Source: OLB4 sp002050165
GTDB taxonomy: Bacteria > Bacteroidota > Ignavibacteria > Tepidaquicellales > Tepidaquicellaceae
DNA length: 64,000 nucleotides
Direction of reading: 5' to 3'
Assembly (NCBI GenBank): GCA_030263475.1
Contig: SZPC01000001.1
Span: 205,904-269,903, forward strand
Within the stretch, counting starts at the first letter, position 1. Every line of letters starts with the position of its first letter. Under the pieces are notes generated by a model that saw only the letters and a program-made list of their open reading frames with translations, did not search any database and had not been told where the DNA came from. This document shows, in pieces, positions 1 to 7,706 of this stretch. The position numbers and the translations under genes were made by a program.

Positions 1-641
1 CGAATAATATGGGTAATTCCCATAAGGTGGTCATCTACAACATTAGCGAGGTGATAAGTAGGAAAGCCATCAGACTTCAACAATACCTGATCATCAATAT
101 GGTCAGTATTAATTTTAATTGTGCCTTTAACAAGATCATTAAATTTTATTTCTTCACCAAGTGGAACTTTTAGCCGTATAACGTATGGTTTATTTTCGTT
201 CAAGTATTTTTGAATTTCCTCATGTGTTAAATTCCTTGCCCGCCTGTCATAAGCAGTCACTCTACCTTCGAGATGCGCGAGTCGTTTCATTTCCTCCAAT
301 TCTTCCGGAGTTTCAAATGCATAATACGCCATATCCTTTTCTATTAACTCCATAGCATGCTTCTTGTAAATGTCAAGCCGTTGTGACTGAAAGTATGGAC
401 CATAGTCGCCTTTTTTATCAGGACCTTCATCGTATTCGATTCCGAGGATATTAAGCGATTTTATTAAGTTTTCAACAGCACCGTCAACATATCTGCTTTG
501 ATCTGTATCTTCAATTCTGAGGATGAACTTTCCATTATTGTGTCTGGCAAATAGATAATTAAAAAGCGCTGTCCGGAGTGAGCCTACATGAATGTAGCCG
601 GTCGGTGAAGGTGCAAATCTAACTCTGACCTGTTCTGACAT
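1..641 (-). CDS. gltX: Glutamyl-tRNA synthetase, N-terminal part (cut by window edge)
   Basis: Class I aminoacyl-tRNA synthetase that charges tRNA-Glu in the cytoplasm. The reverse strand reads from an ATG at 641 into the catalytic Rossmann fold: an RFAPSPTG stretch, HVGS (the HIGH-type ATP-binding motif), then FILRIEDTD, all hallmarks of GluRS. About 213 residues are present and the frame is open to base 1, so the C-terminal anticodon-binding part lies outside the window. The start directly abuts the rsmI stop (0 bp), so the two are probably co-transcribed. No Shine-Dalgarno sequence is visible. Whether it is discriminating or non-discriminating (also charging tRNA-Gln) cannot be told from this part. 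Confidence 0.95.
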   Translation of the reverse strand, partial: MSEQVRVRFAPSPTGYIHVGSLRTALFNYLFARHNNGKFILRIEDTDQSRYVDGAVENLIKSLNILGIEYDEGPDKKGDYGPYFQSQRLDIYKKHAMELIEKDMAYYAFETPEELEEMKRLAHLEGRVTAYDRRARNLTHEEIQKYLNENKPYVIRLKVPLGEEIKFNDLVKGTIKINTDHIDDQVLLKSDGFPTYHLANVVDDHLMGITHII

Positions 642-1373
642 TTAATTTTTATTGTTTATAATAATTACAAATTCACCTTTTGGTGTTATTTTAATTTTTT
701 TGTTTATAAATTCTCTGAGTGTACCTCTTTTCGTTTCTTCAAATTTTTTTGTCAGCTCTCTGGAAATAGATATTTCCTTGTTCCCGAAATGTTCATAAAT
801 ATCTTTCAATGTGGCTTCTACCCGATAAGGTGATTCAAAGATGACTACAGGCATTTTATAATTTACAAGTTCAGAAAATGTTTTTGTTCTGCCCTTTTTC
901 CTGGGCAGAAATCCCTGAAAGAAAAACTTTTTTGAATCGAAAGTTGAAAGTACGAGCGCCTGTATCACCGAGGTAGCTCCGGGAATAACCCTCATAGGTA
1001 TTTCATTTGCCACACATGCAGAAAAAAGATAATTGCCGGGATCGGAAATCCCCGGTGTGCCTGAATCTGATGTAATAGCAATACTCTTCCCTGATTGAAG
1101 TAATGAAAGTATTTTCGCAAGCTTCCTCTCTTCTTTCCCTGAATAATAGCTAATTATTTCTTTCGATATTCCGAAATGGTTTAACAATTTTGAAGTTACT
1201 CGTGTATCTTCTGCTGCTATCAAATCCACCTGACTCAAAACTCTCAATGCTCTGAATGATATATCTTCAAGATTTCCAATAGGGGTTGAAACAATATATA
1301 ATACTCCCCTTTCAATTTTCTCCTGAAAGAATTTGTGCTTATATGCCTTATATATTTCGAATTTGTCCTGCAA
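642..1373 (-). CDS. rsmI: 16S rRNA 2'-O-ribose C1402 methyltransferase RsmI
   Basis: SAM-dependent methylase of the tetrapyrrole-methylase fold that modifies C1402 in the decoding centre of 16S rRNA. Family signatures are LYIVSTPIGNLEDIS near residue 25, AAEDTRVT (about 54-61), TSDSGTPGISDPG (about 101-113) and the FFFQGFLPRKK stretch (about 150-160). The 243 residues include about 22 more at the N terminus than usual (members normally begin close to LYIVSTPIGNL). No in-frame ATG, GTG or TTG is obvious inside the extension, so the ATG at 1373 is kept. It is followed without a gap by gltX on the same strand. Confidence 0.94.
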   Translation of the reverse strand: MQDKFEIYKAYKHKFFQEKIERGVLYIVSTPIGNLEDISFRALRVLSQVDLIAAEDTRVTSKLLNHFGISKEIISYYSGKEERKLAKILSLLQSGKSIAITSDSGTPGISDPGNYLFSACVANEIPMRVIPGATSVIQALVLSTFDSKKFFFQGFLPRKKGRTKTFSELVNYKMPVVIFESPYRVEATLKDIYEHFGNKEISISRELTKKFEETKRGTLREFINKKIKITPKGEFVIIINNKN

Positions 1374-1719
1374 GTTGTAAAATGCTTTAAATCAATTTTA
1401 ATTGAAATGAGAAAGAAAGTCAAATTTCATTACAATTTTTGTGTGAATTTATCTGTATCAAATTTAAACTATTGAACCAATCCCATTTTTTAAAGAGCTT
1501 CAAAAGCTATGGAATCATTAAAGCTTATGTACGTTATTCAAAATTATCAATCACGCAATAATTTCTAAATGGTAGTATATGTTCACATGAATGGCAGAAA
1601 AGGTTTTCTTCTTTGTTAATTGGCTGAACACAACATACGGATAAGAAGTTTTCATTACTATTTAATTTGTCAGAGAATAAATTAAAATTGGTTACATCAC
1701 TAACAAAAAATTTTAATCC
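1374..1719. other. Intergenic, no gene seen
   Basis: AT-rich 346-bp stretch between the divergently transcribed rsmI and DprA-like genes. It must hold both promoters, but no convincing -35/-10 or TAnnTTTG-type box, hairpin or small ORF could be picked out. Confidence 0.5.
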
Positions 1720-2646
1720 ATGAAATATTCAGAAAATGCAATAAATATTTTAGTAACTAAATCCTTTAAAGGGGTTGGAAGCGCATGGATTATTAGAAAC
1801 CGGGTTTGGGAAAAAAGCATATTCGAAATAATTTCAATTTTAAAAATGGACACTAAATACACACGTCAAATTGACGTTGATACATTTGAAAAATTGAAAG
1901 GAACACTGATTCAAAAGTTAAATGACGTTAAGGGTTTCAATATTGGATTAACTGCAATTGGTGATCCCGAATTTCCTCGCATAAGAGGGTCAGTAAAAAA
2001 AAGTGAGCAACCAGTATTTTTGTATTATCGAGGTGATTTATCTCTTCTAAAAGATACTAACAGAAATGTATCGGTTATAGGTCTTTTAACACCGGATAGA
2101 GAGATTGAATTAATTGAACGCGAAGTGGTTTCGGAATTAGTTAAATGTGGTGTTACGATAGTAAGCGGTTTAGCATTAGGTTGTGATACAATTGCCCATA
2201 AACAGGTATTAGATTCAAACGGTAAAACTATCGCGATTTTACCATCACCAGTAAACAGAATATTGCCTAAGGTAAATTCAGAATTGGCTGACAAGATTGT
2301 TCGAAAAGGCGGATTGTTGATTTCTGAGTATTTTGAAATAGCATCAGATAAGTTTGAATTACTTCGCAGATACAAAGCGCGAGACAGATTGCAGGCAATG
2401 TACAGCGATTGCATAATATTAACTGCGAGCTATTCCAGAAATAATCTTGGGAATGATAGTGGTTCGAGAATTGCAATGCAATACGCTTTAAAATATTCAA
2501 TCCAAAGGGCGGTGATTTACGATCAGTCAGAAAATTTAAATAATCCGAAATATGGTTTGAACAAGCAACTAACATCAGATCAAAGCGATATTACAATTAT
2601 CAATAGATCTAACTTAGCGGATAGTATTAAAAAGATTTTAGAATAA
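1720..2646 (+). CDS. DprA/Smf-like (SLOG fold) protein, divergent
   Basis: 308 residues with the layout of a DprA/Smf Rossmann core. The order is FLYYRGDLSLL (about 100-110), the first nucleotide-binding strand VSVIGLL (where canonical DprA has VAIVGSR), VSGLALGCDTIAHKQVL (about 148-164), TIAILPSPVNRILP, GGLLISEY, then YKARDRLQAMYSDCIIL and SGSRIAMQYAL. DprA loads RecA on incoming single-stranded DNA during transformation; SLOG-fold relatives also occur in defence and nucleotide-signal settings. The changed first motif, and ARDRLQAMYS replacing the usual SRNRIIAGLS, argue for a paralog rather than the housekeeping DprA. It stands alone, with 317 bp of empty DNA downstream and no topA neighbour. 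Family assignment is good; the role is unknown. Confidence 0.8.
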   Translation: MKYSENAINILVTKSFKGVGSAWIIRNRVWEKSIFEIISILKMDTKYTRQIDVDTFEKLKGTLIQKLNDVKGFNIGLTAIGDPEFPRIRGSVKKSEQPVFLYYRGDLSLLKDTNRNVSVIGLLTPDREIELIEREVVSELVKCGVTIVSGLALGCDTIAHKQVLDSNGKTIAILPSPVNRILPKVNSELADKIVRKGGLLISEYFEIASDKFELLRRYKARDRLQAMYSDCIILTASYSRNNLGNDSGSRIAMQYALKYSIQRAVIYDQSENLNNPKYGLNKQLTSDQSDITIINRSNLADSIKKILE

Positions 2647-2963
2647 ACTTTATATCAAAATCGTTCAGTGGCATTGTAAATTGAAAATCATGGTTTAGCA
2701 TTTGCTTGGTCATTGAAAGGTTGTTTTTATAATTACCAATCCCAGTTACAAGTTGGACAGGACTTTTCAGAAATTCTCATCAATAGTTTCGTTAAGTGCA
2801 GTCATATTTCCGGATAAGCAAACTAAATTCAATGTGCATAAAATATGTATAGTAACTAAATAACGTTGTAAATATTTTCTCATGTTTTATGGTGTAAGTT
2901 AATTGTGAATTTGAATGAAAATAAAATTCAAATTATCGTTGAAAGTATTTTAAATAATAAAAT
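2647..2963. other. Intergenic, no gene seen
   Basis: 317 bp of AT-rich DNA between two forward genes. No ORF, hairpin terminator or repeat recognised. Confidence 0.45.
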
Positions 2964-3851
2964 ATGACCTTAAACGTTCAAAAGGAGATTCAATATAAAA
3001 ATTTTAAATGGATTGATATCCGTGTTCCGGACAAGGAAAACCTCGATGAAATTGCTAAGGAATACAAGTTAGACTACCATCAAATCAAGGATAGCCAGGA
3101 GTTCGGACATTTACCGAAATTTGAAAAACAACCCGAGTACAATTTTTGTATTTTAAGAGCGTTCACATCTGCGATAGAGCAAAGAGCAACTACGATAAAT
3201 GAACTGTCGAACAAGATTGCTTTTTTTTACAATTCAAATAAACTAATCACGATTCATCGTGCAGAGTTTGATTTCATCGAATCAGTAAAAAGTGATTACA
3301 GTAATGCTGAGGAAGTATTGCTTTTTCTGATTCGGAAAATGCTTGTAACCTACGAGCAGCCATTAAATGAATTAGACGATAAAATAGATCAAATAGAGAA
3401 AACTATATTTCTTAGGGATACATCAAAAGTCTCATTGAAAGAGCTTTATTTTCTAAAAGCCCAAACCAGAATAACTAAAAAATTGCTTCTGTTAAATGAA
3501 GGCGTAATAAACCAAATTGAAGTTATCGATCAATTGAAAACAACTCTACAGGATATTAAAGATAAGCTTGTGCGGTTAATTTTAAACTTCGATGAGGTTA
3601 TTGAGAATGCTAATAACTTGTTGCATACTTACCTTTCAGTAAATGCCCAAAAGAGCAACGATGTGATGAAACTTCTTACAATTTTCTCCGCATTTTTTTT
3701 ACCATTAACTTTTGTCGCGGGAATTTACGGAATGAATTTTACCAATATGCCAGAACTAAACTGGAAAGTGGGCTATTTTCTGACCTTAGCTGTTATGGCG
3801 GTCATCTCGATTATTATTTACCTCTGGTTTAAGAAAAAGCAGATTCTCTGA
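2964..3851 (+). CDS. corA: CorA family divalent metal ion channel
   Basis: Inner-membrane Mg2+ (possibly Co2+/Ni2+) channel, working as a homopentamer. A long soluble N-terminal domain with helical stretches (residues about 110-235) leads to two C-terminal membrane segments (about 232-252 and 266-286). The signature selectivity loop GMN is at residues 256-258 (IYGMNF) between them, followed by the acidic loop NMPELNW. The total of 295 residues is within the family range. It stands alone with more than 300 bp empty on each side; no M-box-like leader was recognised. Members of this family can also transport zinc outward, so the ion is not certain. Confidence 0.93.
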   Translation: MTLNVQKEIQYKNFKWIDIRVPDKENLDEIAKEYKLDYHQIKDSQEFGHLPKFEKQPEYNFCILRAFTSAIEQRATTINELSNKIAFFYNSNKLITIHRAEFDFIESVKSDYSNAEEVLLFLIRKMLVTYEQPLNELDDKIDQIEKTIFLRDTSKVSLKELYFLKAQTRITKKLLLLNEGVINQIEVIDQLKTTLQDIKDKLVRLILNFDEVIENANNLLHTYLSVNAQKSNDVMKLLTIFSAFFLPLTFVAGIYGMNFTNMPELNWKVGYFLTLAVMAVISIIIYLWFKKKQIL

Positions 3852-4434
3852 ACATTTTAAGCTCACCATATTTTTGCACTCGTATTTGATGAGAACTGAC
3901 GCACCGGTTCAATATAAAATGTTAGGTTTTTTACGTGACTAAATTTTCATTTTAATCGTATTAAAGCTATAGTAAGATAATTTTTATTCTGATAATCTTT
4001 TTCAAATTGTCGGATACAGTTTTAATTTTGATAATCTGATTACTCTAATACTCAGTATTAGGATGAGTAAAGTTATTAACTCATAAGCAATTCGGGCATG
4101 ATCCCGCACAAAAACATGGGGCAACCGAAATGCTAATAAGCAAAAAATTTAATTAGTAAATAAAATGCTCTACAATAATATCTAAATTAACTCTCGTTGA
4201 GTTTTAGTTTTCTTCAATGACTTCAATTACATTTCAATTTAAATTTGAAAACAATTTTTTATCAATCTAAATCAATTTTCATTAACTGCCCTTTTAAAAA
4301 TTTTGAGAATGCACTAAATTTCTCACGATATTAAATTACAGAAATAAATATGTTGTGGAAATCTTTTATTGCACTAAAGAAGTAATCGTGTCCGTATGTA
4401 AAACTTAAGGTTCATATATTTGAATAAAAATAAA
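3852..4434. other. Intergenic, no intact gene seen
   Basis: 583 bp of AT-rich sequence, many stops in all frames, between corA and the DUF1697 remnant. Nothing further recognised. Confidence 0.45.
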
Positions 4435-4964
4435 TTGGCTACTTATATTTCAATATTGCGGGGTAACTATGTCAGCGGTAAGAATCTATTTAAAATGCCA
4501 AGTTGATAAATTTATACGAGCGTATGAATTTCAATGTAAGATCGTACATTCAAAACGGAAGTGTCATATTTGAATGTGAAAATTCTTCTAAGAAGCAATT
4601 AGAAAATTCGATTTCAGACTAAATTGAAAAAGAGTTCGGGATTGATATTACGGTTATGAACTTGGATAAATAAAAGACATTATTCTTAACAATCCATTTA
4701 AAGCCATAGAAGCAAGAATCCCAATATTTCCACATCACCTTCATTTTTTCAAAACCGGTGAACCCAGACTATGAGGCAATTTAAAGAAAGAAGCAGGTAA
4801 ATGAAAAAATTATTTTTTCGGATGATGCAATTTATTTATACTGCCCGGATGGCAACGGCAGAACGAGTCTCAATAAAATTTTTTTTGAAAGTGAATTGAA
4901 CATAAAAGCGACAACACGAAATTGGAAGACAGCCAATGAATTTTTAAAACTGGCATTGAATTAA
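4435..4964 (+). pseudogene. Decayed DUF1697 family gene
   Basis: Translation in three frames recovers successive blocks of a DUF1697 protein (small cytosolic family of unknown function). Frame 1, from a TTG at 4435, gives TYISILRG, then VSGKNLFKM, and meets TGA TAA. A second frame, from 4524, gives MNFNVRSYIQNGSVIFE and later EKEFGIDITVM, with an in-frame TAA at 4620. A third frame gives DIILNNPFKA near 4676. The last part returns to an open frame: DDAIYLYCPDGNGRTSLNK, then TTRNWKTANEFLKLALN and a stop at 4964. Several frameshifts and stops make this a genuinely broken gene and not a single sequencing error. Confidence 0.85.
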
Positions 4965-4992
4965 TCAAAATATCCAAAACTTATAAAAGAAA

Positions 4993-5322
4993 ATGAAATA
5001 TCTCTTTCTCGGATTGGCTATTATTCTTGAAGTAATTGGTTCAAGCTTCATGAAAGTTTCAAACGGATTTTCAAAAGTTACACCTTCAATCGTGATGGTA
5101 GTAGCATATCTGGTAAGTTTTTATTTTCTCTCCCAGGCTTTGAAATCAATACCTCTGGGAATTGCTTATGCAATATGGGGTGGATTAGGAATAGTCCTGA
5201 CCGCGATTATATCAGTCACAATATTTAAGCAATCATTGGATTTACCGGCTATAGTCGGAATTATACTTATTGTGTCTGGTGTACTTGTGATGAACTTGCT
5301 TTCAAAATCAATCTCACATTAG
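4993..5322 (+). CDS. Small multidrug resistance (SMR) family transporter
   Basis: 109-residue inner-membrane protein with four predicted membrane helices, the EmrE/QacE/SugE/Gdx architecture. The essential membrane-embedded glutamate is E13 in LAIILEVIGSSFMK, the counterpart of EmrE Glu14. The conserved AYAIWGGLG loop lies near residues 58-66. Such proteins work as dual-topology dimers exchanging protons for quaternary ammonium compounds or guanidinium. Only one SMR gene is present, so a homodimer is expected. It begins 28 bp after the DUF1697 remnant. The substrate (drug versus guanidinium) cannot be decided by eye. Confidence 0.93.
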   Translation: MKYLFLGLAIILEVIGSSFMKVSNGFSKVTPSIVMVVAYLVSFYFLSQALKSIPLGIAYAIWGGLGIVLTAIISVTIFKQSLDLPAIVGIILIVSGVLVMNLLSKSISH

Positions 5323-5501
5323 AGTCAGTAATTAAAGTTGTTGGTTATTCTGTTTACATTTTGAGAAAGTAATTAAGTAACAGGTGTTATAGTGTAGAAC
5401 CAGACAAATTGAGAGGACAAGAAAAAAAAATTTATTATGAGCAGGTTTAAACCTGAAAACACTAAGTGTGTCAAAAGGAAAACCAAAATTCAAATAAAAC
5501 T

Positions 5502-6689
5502 ATGAAAAGATTAATTCTCCTCTCAATCTTAAATTTGGCATTGGTTTCCTGCCAAAAAAGTGAAGTGGTTTCTCCTGATGATACTACACAAACAATTTAT
5601 CTCGATTGTGTCGGTAGCAATTGTCTGGAGTTTATCGTACCCGGAGATCCATATCAAAGCAATCCTGATTTCTACGGATATGCAGATCCTTCAATCAGAA
5701 AAAGTTTAAATTCAAAGACTCTCTGGGTTGCTTATAGTTTTCCGCATTACAAAATGATCGGCTCCAATCCTGTTCCGAGCGTTTCAATACATTTATCAAA
5801 ATCCGAAGACAACGGAACAAATTGGAGTTTTGTAAAAACCTTATTCGCACCAGATCAAATGAATAATCCTGCTGATCCCGGGGTTACTGGTTTCTTAGAT
5901 CACGAGACTGTTAATCTCCTACCGGTTAGCGATTACTGGTTAGCCGTGAGGTTAAACTATTTCATTCCTGAAATTGGAGGTTACAGCGCCAGACCGGGTA
6001 ATTCATTCCACATCACCGTTTTAAAAGCTGATTCACCCGAAAATTTAACAACCGGCGATAAGGGTACAATCGGAGGAAGTTTAACACACTCAGGTTGGAA
6101 TGTTAATCAAACGCTCATCCCACCTGATTTAACATCCGATGCTTTCTTTTGGAACGAACCTGCACTTTATTATGATGAAGCTAATAGCAAACTTTATTTA
6201 ATAATGGTAGCATTTGTATTTTACGGTCCGAAACCCGTAATGGACAAGAACAAAACTTACGTTTATTCAACTTCACCAACGGGGAGTCCGTCAACATGGA
6301 ACTGGGAATACAAGGGGATTTTATCGGATGCAAGTATAGCATCTGAATTAGGTGGTGAACGCATATCTCAGCCGGATATCGCAAAGGGGCAAGATGGAAA
6401 ATTTCTATTGATTTTGAGTCCCGACGATTGGAATTATGAGAAAAACGATTTCAACCATAAAGGGTGCAAAGTTGTTGAAATAATCTCTCTCGAAAATCCA
6501 TCTTTGGAAAGGGACAGTCAGGGTAAACTGAGAGTCAGAGTTTCAATTACTGCAAGTGATGCAAACGATTTGGGTTCAGCTGCGAGTTCATACGATCCAG
6601 CTTCTAACACAGGGATACTTTTTACAAAAAGGGCTAAGACCGATACCAGCCTTACTGCCAATATCTGGAAAACCGGAATCAAACCATGA
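5502..6689 (+). CDS. Predicted lipoprotein, sialidase-like beta-propeller
   Basis: Begins with a lipoprotein signal: MKRLILLSILNLALVSC, where SC is the lipobox cysteine (residue 16 from this start). A GTG 36 bp upstream (5466) would add 12 polar residues before the signal, so the ATG at 5502 is preferred. The mature part, about 380 residues, has repeated SxDxGxxW-like elements (SKSEDNGTNWSF near residue 100) and strand-rich composition as in BNR/sialidase-type beta-propellers. No catalytic set was identified. It stands alone, with an intergenic gap on both sides. Envelope location is well supported; enzymatic function is not. Confidence 0.75.
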   Translation: MKRLILLSILNLALVSCQKSEVVSPDDTTQTIYLDCVGSNCLEFIVPGDPYQSNPDFYGYADPSIRKSLNSKTLWVAYSFPHYKMIGSNPVPSVSIHLSKSEDNGTNWSFVKTLFAPDQMNNPADPGVTGFLDHETVNLLPVSDYWLAVRLNYFIPEIGGYSARPGNSFHITVLKADSPENLTTGDKGTIGGSLTHSGWNVNQTLIPPDLTSDAFFWNEPALYYDEANSKLYLIMVAFVFYGPKPVMDKNKTYVYSTSPTGSPSTWNWEYKGILSDASIASELGGERISQPDIAKGQDGKFLLILSPDDWNYEKNDFNHKGCKVVEIISLENPSLERDSQGKLRVRVSITASDANDLGSAASSYDPASNTGILFTKRAKTDTSLTANIWKTGIKP

Positions 6690-7211
6690 GAGTGCAAAAT
6701 TAATAACTTCATTGAAGTGTTTTAATGTGTTTTGATCTTGTACAGTCATACAACAATTTTGACAGAATATGAAAAACTATAATTCTGAAAATTTAATTGC
6801 CAATAAATTGAGGTTCTGAGTGAAATGACTTCAGGCCGATAAATTAATTTTCATGAAGCAGAGATATAAATTTTATTCTGAAGAAAGTTTCTATAAACGA
6901 TTAAGTGTTGGATCTCGGTTGCAGGTAAAATCGGATTGCTTTTAGATTAATTGGTGGGGTAAGAAAGTTGCAAGAATTGACATCTCGCATGAGAATTTTA
7001 TTGCCGCATCTGAACTAAAATTTGATTCCGTTACTGCCAGTTTCTTTCAAATGGACGATGTATATATGTCTTTCGATAATGAATCCTTTGATATAAGAAT
7101 TTCTGCTCAAAACGCCATCCCTGCTTTCAATGTAAATCTTCGTACTTAACTCAAAGTGGCTTTGCGAGTTACAAAATCCTGAGGTACACTAAAAAACTCA
7201 AAACAATAATT
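6690..7211. other. Intergenic with a possible gene remnant at 6946-7149
   Basis: No intact gene. From just after a TAG at 6943 an open frame runs to TAA at 7149: 67 codons without a start, reading WWGKKVARIDISHENFIA and later SFDNESFDIRISAQN. Its composition looks protein-like and the preceding DNA in the same direction is full of stops, so it may be the tail of a decayed gene. The parent family was not recognised. Confidence 0.35.
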
Positions 7212-7658
7212 TCATTCGTTCAGTAATTTCGAGGTGAATTTTTCAATAATGCTGAAACCATTAGGTAATCTATAGGGAGTTGAAATGTAATTACCGTTTT
7301 CAGATATAATAACGGTTGATACCGGCGATTCTTTTGTTCCGCTAAGATCACCGGATAAAGGAATAAATATTCTATCAATTTCCATTGGACCAAGATAGTT
7401 CGTCTGCACCTTCAAATGAGCAGGAAAATAAATTTCAATCGCCTTCTCCTTTGATTTAATTTCGTTCATATAATTCGAATCAACTGCTAACCTTAAAACA
7501 TTTTCAATCCCAGAAAGCATTTCAGTAGAGAAAGAATAAACTTCAGTCGAGTCAATCAGAACCTCTGAAGCTTTTCCATTTTCGTAAAGTACAACTTTAG
7601 TCATATTAGAGCCATTGCAAGATAAAAATAATATGAGCAGGGTTAAAGAGAGTTTCAT
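7212..7658 (-). CDS. Predicted small lipoprotein of unknown function
   Basis: 148 residues. The N terminus MKLSLTLLILFLSC is a short lipoprotein signal with the lipobox cysteine at residue 14. The remainder is soluble, without recognised domain or repeat. It lies 48 bp downstream of the large caspase-like lipoprotein gene on the same strand, separated by a strong hairpin (7667-7694) that ends 8 nt before this ATG. It is therefore either a separately transcribed gene or the weakly expressed second gene of a pair. Function unknown. Confidence 0.7.
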   Translation of the reverse strand: MKLSLTLLILFLSCNGSNMTKVVLYENGKASEVLIDSTEVYSFSTEMLSGIENVLRLAVDSNYMNEIKSKEKAIEIYFPAHLKVQTNYLGPMEIDRIFIPLSGDLSGTKESPVSTVIISENGNYISTPYRLPNGFSIIEKFTSKLLNE

Positions 7659-7666
7659 AAAATGAA

Positions 7667-7694
7667 ACGGGGACTTTCAAAAGAAAATCCCCGT
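7667..7694 (-). terminator. Intercistronic hairpin
   Basis: Stem ACGGGGA/TCCCCGT (7667-7673 with 7688-7694), one C-A mismatch, then TTTC/GAAA around an AAAA loop. On the reverse strand it follows the 694-residue lipoprotein stop by 12 nt and is followed by TTTCATTTTATG, a weak T-rich tail that overlaps the start of the next gene. It may act as a terminator or as a structure limiting translation of the downstream gene. Confidence 0.6.
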
Positions 7695-7706
7695 AATATT
7701 TAAATT

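Noticed and set aside
2025..2575. Reverse open frames inside the DprA-like gene
   Set aside because: Lie antisense to a well-supported coding frame and show no family features.
5442..5455. Perfect 14-nt palindrome CAGGTTTAAACCTG upstream of the sialidase-like lipoprotein
   Set aside because: A few such palindromes are expected by chance in 64 kb; single copy and no supporting context.
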